Positions 1-5,823 of a DNA stretch of 7,248 bases are shown piece after piece (within the stretch, counting starts at the first letter, position 1; every line of letters starts with the position of its first letter). The notes beneath the pieces were generated by a model that was not told the origin of the DNA, did not search any database, and saw only the letters and a program-made list of their open reading frames with translations. Both the position numbers and the translations under genes were made by a program. This stretch comes from Nitrospinae bacterium CG11_big_fil_rev_8_21_14_0_20_56_8 (lineage in GTDB: Bacteria > Nitrospinota > Nitrospinia > Nitrospinales > VA-1), in assembly GCA_002796165.1 (NCBI GenBank), contig PCWF01000212.1, forward strand, positions 1-7,248, read 5' to 3'.

Positions 1-133
1 CCAAAGCCGAAAACCGGGCACGCAGGGAGATTCCCCTGTTCATGGCCATCCGGGCCAGGGCCCTTTCGCCGCGTTGATGCGGCCCGTCCGCAATTATAGA
101 CCCTGACGAAACCGGATTTTACCTGTCGAACCC
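1..133. other. Left-edge region without a confident gene
   Basis: Two weak readings are possible. On the plus strand, frame 3 is open from the window edge to a TGA at 75-77 (about 24 codons ending ALSPR), which could be the C-terminus of an upstream gene. It would be followed by a small hairpin (TGCGG 78-82, CCGCA 88-92) and an AT-rich stretch, too short for a convincing terminator. On the minus strand, an ATG at 49-47 opens a frame (MAMNRGISLR...) that runs off the edge, with a TATAAT hexamer at 98-93 as a possible -10 but no matching -35. Sequence left of the window is needed to choose. Nothing else is visible here. Confidence 0.3.
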
Positions 134-493
134 ATGACCAGTTACACTTATGAATTGCCGGAAGAAGGCCGACTGCTATCGCTCCTGCGGCAGAATCTTC
201 TTGCCCTGGGAGATGAATGGAAGGACATCGCGCCCTCCATGCTGGAGGGAAAGGTGGACTACCGGCCTCACCGGGCCAATCCCATGCGGTCGGGTTACCG
301 GTACGTTTACCAGAGGGCAAAACTCGATGTCACTCTGTATTTTCCCGAATCGATCTTCAATCGCCTGTTTGAGGTTTTGAATCCCGAGAAAGTGGAATTG
401 ATGAAAGCCGCGATTCAGTCTTCCATCTCCCCCCGGTCGGGTTATTCGGTGAACGAATTCAAGATCAAGGGAATTCTGGATGTCCCGGCGTGA
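134..493 (+). CDS. Small conserved-looking hypothetical protein, 119 aa
   Basis: I do not recognise this protein. It is a soluble 119-residue polypeptide with no signal peptide, membrane segment or obvious cysteine/histidine metal site. The N-terminal half is acidic and helical in look (ELPEEGRLLSLLRQNLLALG). The middle is rich in basic and aromatic residues (RSGYRYVYQRAKLDVTLYFP), which suggests beta strands, and a helical segment rich in Leu, Glu and Lys follows (NRLFEVLNPEKVELMKAA). ATG 134 is the first start after an in-frame TGA at 104-106. No Shine-Dalgarno sequence precedes it, which lowers confidence. The frame is coding-like: amino acid composition is balanced and no better frame competes over most of its length. 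Its last 29 nt overlap the 3' end of tgt on the opposite strand, so the two genes converge with no room for a terminator between them. Confidence 0.6.
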   Translation: MTSYTYELPEEGRLLSLLRQNLLALGDEWKDIAPSMLEGKVDYRPHRANPMRSGYRYVYQRAKLDVTLYFPESIFNRLFEVLNPEKVELMKAAIQSSISPRSGYSVNEFKIKGILDVPA

Positions 494-1589
494 CGGCAGG
501 ATCGTCTGTCCAGGCCAGATCGAAAGGCCGGTCTGCGCGGATTGTGTCGCGGATGTTTTTCATCCATCGCTGGTAAAAGGCGATATTGTGCAGGGTATTG
601 AGGTGCATGGACAGGATTTCGTCCGCTAAAAACAGGTGCCTCAGGTAGGCGAGGGAAAAATTGCGGCAGGTATAGCAATCGCAGTTTGGGTCCACCGGAT
701 TGGGATCGGTTTTAAACCGCGCGTTCCGGATGTTGATTTTCCCCTTCGCGGTAAACAAGGTGCCGTTCCTCGCGTTCCGGGTCGGCATGACGCAATCGAA
801 CATGTCGATTCCCATTCCCGATCCCGCCAGCAGGTCGGCGGGGGTACCCACGCCCATCAGGTACCGCGGTTTGTTTTCGGGGAGAAGCAGAGCCGTGTGA
901 CGGGCCATCTCCCGCATCAACTCGATGTCTTCTCCCACGCTCAAACCGCCGATCGCGTAACCTGGAAAATCCAGCGCGACGATTTGCTCCGCGCTTTGCT
1001 CCCGCAGGTCCTTGAACATTCCCCCTTGAACGATCCCGAACAAAGCCTGCGAAGGAGAACGATGCGCCTCCCGGCATCTCAAGGCCCATCGGGTGGATAG
1101 CTTCAGAGAAGCTTCCGCCTCGGCCCAGGTGGCGGGATAAGCCAAAGGTTCGTCGAGAGGCATGATGATATCGGACCCCAGCGAGGTCTGCACTTCGATG
1201 GCTTTCTCGGGAGTGAAAAAATGACTGGACCCATCGAGGTGGGACTGAAAGGTGGCCCCTTCCTCGGTCACCCGGGCGAGTTTGTTGAGGCTGAAGATCT
1301 GGAATCCCCCGCTATCGGTGAGAATGGGACCGTTCCAGTTCATGAACCGGTGCAGTCCGCCCAGATTCTGGATGATCTCATGCCCGGGCCGGAGGTACAG
1401 GTGATAGGTATTGCCGAGGATCACCTGGACGCCGCAGGAGAGTAAATCCTCCGGAGTGAGTGCCTTGACGGTGGCCTGGGTTCCGACCGGCATGAAGGCG
1501 GGGGTATCGATGGTTCCATGGGGCGTATGGATTTTTCCCAATCGTGCCTGTGAATGACTGTGAGAACGGATCAATTCGAATTTAAACAC
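465..1589 (-). CDS. tgt: tRNA-guanine transglycosylase (queuine tRNA-ribosyltransferase)
   Basis: A cytoplasmic enzyme that exchanges guanine 34 in GUN-anticodon tRNAs for preQ1 (the usual bacterial substrate) or queuine. The 374 residues match the usual family length of about 370-380. Visible hallmarks are the TDSGGFQ loop (91-97, Asp92 as general acid/base), QGG (188-190), GGLSVGE (214-220), GVGTP (246-250), the nucleophile Asp265 in MFDCVMPTRNARNG, and the zinc site Cys303, Cys305, Cys308 and probably His334. The start is GTG at 1589-1587, because the next Met (residue 33) lies inside the conserved core. GTG overlaps the stop of the upstream MscS-like gene by 8 nt and has no good Shine-Dalgarno sequence, so translational coupling is likely. 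One oddity is the specificity segment, which reads DEPLAYP where many bacterial enzymes have DECxPYP. The C-terminus overlaps the convergent 119-aa gene by 29 nt. No other queuosine genes are in the window. Confidence 0.97.
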   Translation of the reverse strand: MFKFELIRSHSHSQARLGKIHTPHGTIDTPAFMPVGTQATVKALTPEDLLSCGVQVILGNTYHLYLRPGHEIIQNLGGLHRFMNWNGPILTDSGGFQIFSLNKLARVTEEGATFQSHLDGSSHFFTPEKAIEVQTSLGSDIIMPLDEPLAYPATWAEAEASLKLSTRWALRCREAHRSPSQALFGIVQGGMFKDLREQSAEQIVALDFPGYAIGGLSVGEDIELMREMARHTALLLPENKPRYLMGVGTPADLLAGSGMGIDMFDCVMPTRNARNGTLFTAKGKINIRNARFKTDPNPVDPNCDCYTCRNFSLAYLRHLFLADEILSMHLNTLHNIAFYQRWMKNIRDTIRADRPFDLAWTDDPAVTPGHPEFP

Positions 1590-3363
1590 GGTTTTTCGGA
1601 GCGGGGCTTTCTTCCCGGAGGGCGAGAGGAGAAGACTCGTCCTCTCCCCGGGCGAGGTTAATGGTGAGCCGTTCGTTGGGAATAACGAACCCGTTTTCGT
1701 TGCAGATCTGGACCAGGGTTCCCTGGATTTCCCGTTTCAATTCTTCATGGAATTCCGCACATCGGCCGTCGAGATGGACGATCACCGCCAGATTCAACGC
1801 GCTGGAATCGGCGTGATCGAACGTCACCGAAAGACGGGAAAATTCGGGAGCGGAACCCTCGAACCGGGGGTGTAACTTTTTACGGAGTCCCGCGGCGAAC
1901 AAGGCGGGGATTTCGTTGCAGATTTTATCCTGAAGCGAATACTCGAGGCGGAACTCGATGCAGTATCGAAAGCCGTCCGAGAAATTTACCGGATTCTGGT
2001 GGAGAAAATCGATGGTGGAAAAATATTTTTTGGACCCACCTTTGAGTACGAGAACCACTTGTTCCAACGTCTGGTTTTCCACGCGCCCATAGCTTCCGTC
2101 GGCCAGGAGGACCCAGTCGTTCGGGCGGGTGGGAAACCAAGGTTCACCCGGAAAGACCGGCCGGGAGTGGAGACCGATCAACTCGCTGACCTGGAGTTTG
2201 ATCTCTCCGCCCTGGAGGCGTTCGTTATTCAGGGTGGCGAACAGACCGATATCCACGACCTGCCAGGGAATTCCCTGCCAGATGATCCGTTCCCCTTCGC
2301 GCACCGTTCCCAGGTTGAGGATGAATTTGATTTCCTTTAAAAATTTGGGAATCCATTGACGCGAGGTCCAAATCCCGAGGAGCAGGATCATCACCAGCAC
2401 GCTGATAAGTAGCCAGTCGTTGAAGAAAAACAGGCAACCCATTGCCGCCGCGAGGCAAAAGGTTATGGCGAACAGGTTGTACCCGGCGGAAAAAAGCTTG
2501 CTGAAACCTGGGCTGAGGCTGGAAAGCAACCGGGTTCCCACCACCCACTTCCGGATTCGCGTGAGGATCCACCACAATCCGAAAAAGGTGAAGCCGGTCA
2601 CGATCAGATTTCGGCCCCGGTTCTTGAAAAAATTCCTGATTTCATCGGTCACCGTTTCGATGAGAGACTTGTCCGACGAACTGAGCCGCTCTATATTCTC
2701 CCGGTTTTTTCTGATTTTGAGCTTGAGGACTTCCGGATCATATTTGGGAAGAAGGTCCTGCAAGCGTTGCAGATAATTGCCATCGGCGGCTTTGCCTCCG
2801 GTGTTGCTTTCCAATTGTTTTAATTCGAGCAGATGCTTGTGGGCCAATTCATATTCCGGGATCTGGGCTTCCATGACTTCGGTTTGATATTTCAGCGCGT
2901 CGATGGTCCGGGGTTTTTCCGTCATCTCCCGGATGGATCTGAGGATCGGCAGGGTCAAATCTTCCAATTCCTTGAACCAGTCGGGCTTGCCGGTTCCTTT
3001 GGGACGGGTCGATTCCAGGTTGAGCCGGGTTGCCATGGATTCAAATTCCTGTTCCAACCGATCCTTTTGCAATTCAAGTTCCTGGGCGAGCGCTGTGCTT
3101 TCCGGGGTGGCCGGCTGGGACATCAGTTCGCGAATGGCCTCATCCAGAACCTGCTCTTTCTGCGCTGTTGCCACCAGGTGATTACGAAGGGTCCTTGTTT
3201 CCTCCGCATTCAGCGCGTTGTCCTCGGCCCGGACCGATGTCGAGAGAAGACCGAAGGTGGTCACGATAACCGCGAGGGAAATGCCGGAGGACCGGAGGAA
3301 TGAACAGGGGAAGGATTTCAATATCTCAGGGGCAAACCACTTTCGAGTTCGGATCGAAAGCAT
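1582..3363 (-). CDS. Divergent MscS-family (mechanosensitive channel-like) membrane protein
   Basis: With ATG 3363 the protein has 593 residues. It shows a signal peptide (about 24-46, ending STSVRA before ED), then a charged, helical and coiled-coil-like region of about 200 residues, presumably periplasmic. Three hydrophobic segments follow near 252-270, 295-314 and 316-333, then a beta domain at about 353-395 (REGERIIWQG...VVDIGLFATL) and an alpha/beta tail with ICNENGFVIPNERLTI, all in MscS order. Known MscS channels have a Gly/Ala-rich pore helix and a PN motif after the beta domain. Here the third segment (LLISVLVMILLLGIW) lacks the Gly/Ala pattern and LQVSEL replaces PN. A second beta-like module appears at about 415-455. 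An in-frame ATG at 3498, directly after the argF stop, would add 45 residues before the signal peptide. I prefer 3363 because a promoter-like element and a dyad lie between the two and GGGAG precedes it by 11 nt. The gene overlaps tgt by 8 nt. Ion conduction is unproven. Confidence 0.8.
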   Translation of the reverse strand: MLSIRTRKWFAPEILKSFPCSFLRSSGISLAVIVTTFGLLSTSVRAEDNALNAEETRTLRNHLVATAQKEQVLDEAIRELMSQPATPESTALAQELELQKDRLEQEFESMATRLNLESTRPKGTGKPDWFKELEDLTLPILRSIREMTEKPRTIDALKYQTEVMEAQIPEYELAHKHLLELKQLESNTGGKAADGNYLQRLQDLLPKYDPEVLKLKIRKNRENIERLSSSDKSLIETVTDEIRNFFKNRGRNLIVTGFTFFGLWWILTRIRKWVVGTRLLSSLSPGFSKLFSAGYNLFAITFCLAAAMGCLFFFNDWLLISVLVMILLLGIWTSRQWIPKFLKEIKFILNLGTVREGERIIWQGIPWQVVDIGLFATLNNERLQGGEIKLQVSELIGLHSRPVFPGEPWFPTRPNDWVLLADGSYGRVENQTLEQVVLVLKGGSKKYFSTIDFLHQNPVNFSDGFRYCIEFRLEYSLQDKICNEIPALFAAGLRKKLHPRFEGSAPEFSRLSVTFDHADSSALNLAVIVHLDGRCAEFHEELKREIQGTLVQICNENGFVIPNERLTINLARGEDESSPLALREESPAPKNRV

Positions 3364-3388
3364 GCGGAACGAGGCTCCCGGCGCAGGA

Positions 3389-3409
3389 AAAATGTTGAGC
3401 GAACATTTT
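3389..3409. promoter_or_regulatory. Perfect 8+8 inverted repeat, operator-like
   Basis: AAAATGTT (3389-3396) and AACATTTT (3402-3409) are exact reverse complements around a 5-nt centre, GAGCG. On the minus strand the dyad starts inside the proposed -10 hexamer and covers the expected transcription start of the MscS-like gene, a classic position for a repressor. A terminator is less likely: the stem has only two G/C pairs, and it lies 90 nt past the argF stop with just five T residues. The regulator is unknown. Confidence 0.45.
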
Positions 3410-3413
3410 AACA
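3405..3413 (-). promoter_or_regulatory. Extended -10 promoter for the MscS-like gene and tgt
   Basis: The minus strand reads TGTTAAAAT, which fits the extended -10 form TGn followed by TAAAAT (five of six matches to TATAAT). The only -35-like hexamer nearby, TTGAGA at 3437-3432, is 21 nt away, too far for a normal spacer, so the site would depend on the TG extension. Transcription would start near 3398 and leave a leader of about 35 nt before ATG 3363. Confidence 0.4.
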
Positions 3414-3498
3414 CTAATCGAATCGAGGGGATCTCAAAAATCCGGTTCGCCCAAACGCGGAGCGTGGCAACGACGGAACCCGATGACGGACGAGTCAT

Positions 3499-4395
3499 TC
3501 ATGTGAGTAATTTTTCCATCAGGGCCTTTTGCACATGCAGGCGGTTTTCCGCCTGATCGAAAACGATGGAGCAGGGGCCATCCAACACGTCCGCGGTAAT
3601 TTCGAGACCGCGGTGTGCGGGAAGACAATGCATGACGAGAACTTCCTTTCCCGCGGCGTTCACCAGGTTCTGATTGATCTGGTAGGGCTTCAATCGCTCG
3701 ATTTTAGCCTCGCTTTCTTCCTGCCCCATGCTGACCCAAACGTCGGTGTAAATCACATCGGCGTCCTTGACCGCCCGGTAGGGATCCTCCAGAAGCTCGA
3801 TACGGGCCGAAGTTTCGGGGAGGTCCTCTTTTTTCAACTGGTACATACCGGGACAGGCGACCGACAATTGAATGTCAAAGATAAGGGTCGCCATGGCCCA
3901 GGAATATGCCACATTGTTTCCATCCCCGACGTAAGCCACCTTGATCCCATCCACCTTGCCCCGTTTCTCACGAATCGTGAACAAGTCGCACAGCACCTGG
4001 ACCGGGTGGTTGAGGTCGGTAAGCCCGTTGATGACCGGAATGGTGGCATGCCGTGCGAGAGTTTCCACCTTTTCGAACTCGTAAGTCCGGATCATGATGC
4101 CGTGCAGGTAACGGGAGAGAACCTGGGCGCTGTCCTCGATGCTTTCGCCGCGGCCCAATTGCATTTGCCGGGAGTCGAGCAACAGTCCATGACCGCCGAG
4201 TTCGAACATTCCCACCTCGAACGAGATGCGGGTCCGGGTGGAATGTTTTTCAAAAATCATCCCCAGCGATTTGCCTTTGAGCGGTTGGTGGGGGATGTTC
4301 CGGACCCGTTTATCCTTCACTTCCGCGCTTTTTTCGAACAGGGCCTCGAACTCGTCGCGTGACAAGTCATTCAATTTCAGGAAATCGCGTTTCAT
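3499..4395 (-). CDS. argF: Ornithine carbamoyltransferase
   Basis: A cytoplasmic enzyme of arginine synthesis that transfers the carbamoyl group of carbamoyl phosphate to ornithine, giving citrulline. With ATG 4395 it has 298 residues, slightly short but normal for anabolic enzymes, which function as trimers. Carbamoyl-phosphate residues are seen in STRTR (52-56) and HPVQ (130-133, where HPCQ is commoner). The ornithine side shows DVWVSMGQE (218-226) and HCLPAHRG (256-263, Cys257). The C-terminal signature ends QAENRLHVQKA. SMGQE and HCLPAHRG favour ornithine over acetyl- or succinylornithine as substrate. A TTG at 4425 would add 10 residues (MANSNRRVFT) and overlap argD by 20 nt. ATG 4395 is preferred because MKRDFLKLNDLS resembles normal family N-termini. 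The gene starts 10 nt after the argD stop, so the two are almost certainly co-transcribed. Confidence 0.97.
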   Translation of the reverse strand: MKRDFLKLNDLSRDEFEALFEKSAEVKDKRVRNIPHQPLKGKSLGMIFEKHSTRTRISFEVGMFELGGHGLLLDSRQMQLGRGESIEDSAQVLSRYLHGIMIRTYEFEKVETLARHATIPVINGLTDLNHPVQVLCDLFTIREKRGKVDGIKVAYVGDGNNVAYSWAMATLIFDIQLSVACPGMYQLKKEDLPETSARIELLEDPYRAVKDADVIYTDVWVSMGQEESEAKIERLKPYQINQNLVNAAGKEVLVMHCLPAHRGLEITADVLDGPCSIVFDQAENRLHVQKALMEKLLT

Positions 4396-4405
4396 GGTGA
4401 AAACT

Positions 4406-5602
4406 CTACGATTTGAGTTTGCCAAGACTCACTTTCATCGCCTCGATCAATCCATCGATTTCTTTTTTAGTCACGATGAGAGGCGGAATGAATCTGAGGA
4501 TCCTGTCCTGAATACAATTGATCAAGTATCCCTGGCGCATGCAATCGAACACCACCCCGGATCCGGACTGATTCAGTTCCATAGCCAGCATCAATCCCAT
4601 TCCCCTTACCTGCCGAACCATGGGGAACTGGGCGGCGACCTCAATGAGCCGTTCGAGAAAGTATTGTCCGGTGCGGACGGATTTTTCCAGGAAACCTTTT
4701 CGTGTCAGGACCTGAAGGGAAGCCCGTGCGGCCGCGCAGGCGAGTGGATTTCCGCCGAAGGTCGCGGCATGGGTTCCGGGAACGAACGTGTCCATTACTT
4801 CCCGGGTTCCTCCCAGCGCGCCGATGGCCACTCCGCCCCCCAGCGCCTTGGCCAGGGTGATCAGGTCGGGGGTGACCCCAACCTGTTCGTAGGCAAACAG
4901 GGTTCCCGTTCGCCCAAAACCGGTTTGCACCTCGTCGAAGACCAGCAGAATCTTGTGCGCCTGGCAAATCTTCTTCAACTTTATGAAATAATCCGGCGCG
5001 GCCAAATTGACGCCCCCCTCTCCCTGGACGGGCTCCACCAGCACGGCACAGGTTTTTGCCGAGACGGCTTTCTCCACCGCTTGGGGATTATCAAAGGGGA
5101 CGTACTTGAATCCATTTAACAACGGAGCGAATCCGGTGTGGAATTTTTTTTGTGCCGTTGCCGACAAACTGCCCAGGGTTCTCCCGTGGAAGGAGTAATC
5201 CATGGTGATGATCTCGTGTTGTTTTTTGCCCCGGTCGTGGAAATATTTCCGCACCAGCTTGATGGCGGCTTCGTTCGCCTCGGTCCCGCTGTTGCAAAAG
5301 AAAAACTTGTCGGCAAAACACACCTCGGCCAGATCCGCCGCAAGCTCCGCCTGGGGTTGAATGTGGTAGAGGTTGGAGACGTGAAGCAGGAGGCCGGCCT
5401 GCTTGCGGATGGCCTCTACCACCGCGGCATGACAATGGCCCAAATTGTCCACCGCGAGTCCGCTGACAAAATCGGTGTATTGTTTGCCCGACCGGTCCCA
5501 CAATTGGGTGCCTTTTCCCCTCACCAGGGCGATCGGGTACCGTCCATAAGTGGAGGCGATGTGTTTTTCGGTAAGTTTTACGATGTCCTGGTTTCGTTTC
5601 AT
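4406..5602 (-). CDS. argD: Acetylornithine aminotransferase
   Basis: A class III PLP-dependent aminotransferase of the cytoplasm that converts N-acetylglutamate 5-semialdehyde plus glutamate to N-acetylornithine. Such enzymes often also serve in lysine synthesis (succinyl-diaminopimelate). The 398 residues match the family. Visible motifs are SGTEAN (105-110, cofactor phosphate loop), FHGRT (138-142, Phe stacking on PLP), EPVQGEGG (190-197), FDEVQTG (222-228, Asp223 near the pyridine nitrogen), the Schiff-base Lys252 in AKALGGG, and TFGGNP (291-296). The pairing with argF supports acetylornithine over ornithine or GABA aminotransferase. ATG 5602 begins MKRNQDIVKLTEKH, as expected for the family. 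Its Shine-Dalgarno sequence is weak or absent. It is the first gene of the leftward cluster, with a good promoter just upstream. Confidence 0.96.
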   Translation of the reverse strand: MKRNQDIVKLTEKHIASTYGRYPIALVRGKGTQLWDRSGKQYTDFVSGLAVDNLGHCHAAVVEAIRKQAGLLLHVSNLYHIQPQAELAADLAEVCFADKFFFCNSGTEANEAAIKLVRKYFHDRGKKQHEIITMDYSFHGRTLGSLSATAQKKFHTGFAPLLNGFKYVPFDNPQAVEKAVSAKTCAVLVEPVQGEGGVNLAAPDYFIKLKKICQAHKILLVFDEVQTGFGRTGTLFAYEQVGVTPDLITLAKALGGGVAIGALGGTREVMDTFVPGTHAATFGGNPLACAAARASLQVLTRKGFLEKSVRTGQYFLERLIEVAAQFPMVRQVRGMGLMLAMELNQSGSGVVFDCMRQGYLINCIQDRILRFIPPLIVTKKEIDGLIEAMKVSLGKLKS

Positions 5603-5637
5603 CTGCGTGGATTCAAAAATGGGAAAGTCGTAACTTT

Positions 5638-5667
5638 ATCATAATTTTGCGGTGGAAAATATGTTAA
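5638..5667 (-). promoter_or_regulatory. Sigma-70-type promoter of argD
   Basis: On the minus strand, TTAACA (5667-5662, five of six matches to TTGACA) and TATGAT (5643-5638, five of six to TATAAT) are separated by 18 nt. The expected start near 5631 gives a leader of about 28 nt before argD. The site is AT-rich within GC-rich surroundings. It probably drives argD-argF and perhaps the downstream genes. No clear arginine-repressor box is visible. Confidence 0.65.
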
Positions 5668-5720
5668 AAACGGGCGGGAAGGTACCGGAACGTGGGTTTG
5701 ACGGCGGATCCTTCCCTGTG

Positions 5721-5811
5721 TTGTCGGAGTGGTATTTTCGAGGATTGCTCGATCCTGCCCGCAGTTGTCGGGATGGTATTTTTGAAGGTGGCTCGATTCT
5801 TCCTCTTGCGG
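5721..5811. repeat. Imperfect direct tandem repeat, about 44 bp, two copies
   Basis: The first copy (5721-5764) and the second (5765 to about 5811) both begin TTGTCGG. Ungapped, 31 of the first 40 columns match, including the shared blocks TGGTATTTT and GCTCGAT. A degenerate, partial third copy may end at 5720 (GGATCCTTCCCTGTG resembles the end of copy one). The unit is not a multiple of three, so this is not a protein repeat. The array fills the spacer between the divergent argD promoter and the membrane-protein gene, so either could be affected by it. Confidence 0.7.
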
Positions 5812-5813
5812 TT

Positions 5814-5817
5814 GGAG
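5814..5817 (+). promoter_or_regulatory. Ribosome binding site fixing the start at 5824
   Basis: GGAG lies 6 nt before ATG 5824, a near-ideal spacing. It favours this start over the in-frame ATG at 5773, which has only a poor GGG just before it and lies inside the second repeat copy. Confidence 0.6.
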
Positions 5818-5823
5818 CACTCA

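Noticed and set aside
636..1100. 154-codon open frame on the plus strand
   Set aside because: It is antisense to the catalytic core of tgt and shows no family features.
3389..3409. Dyad as an intrinsic terminator after argF
   Set aside because: The stem has two G/C pairs of eight and the following T run is short, so a stable terminator hairpin is unlikely. It fits an operator better.
3529..4362. 277-codon open frame on the plus strand
   Set aside because: It is antisense to argF, whose motifs are unmistakable. The frame is open only because of GC-biased codon use in argF.
4226..5119. 297-codon open frame on the plus strand
   Set aside because: It is antisense across argF and argD, with a low-complexity His/Gln/Gly-rich composition and no motif.
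5603..5625. Possible arginine-repressor box before argD
   Set aside because: Only a half-site-like TTTGAAT is seen on the minus strand, with no matching second half.
5138..5644. 168-codon open frame on the plus strand
   Set aside because: It is antisense to the N-terminal part of argD and runs through the argD promoter.
5721..5811. Possible CRISPR array
   Set aside because: There are only two imperfect copies, directly adjacent with no unique spacers, and no cas genes.
5773..5823. Upstream in-frame ATG for the membrane-protein gene
   Set aside because: It would add 17 residues but has a poor ribosome binding site and lies inside the second repeat copy. ATG 5824 has GGAG at 6 nt.
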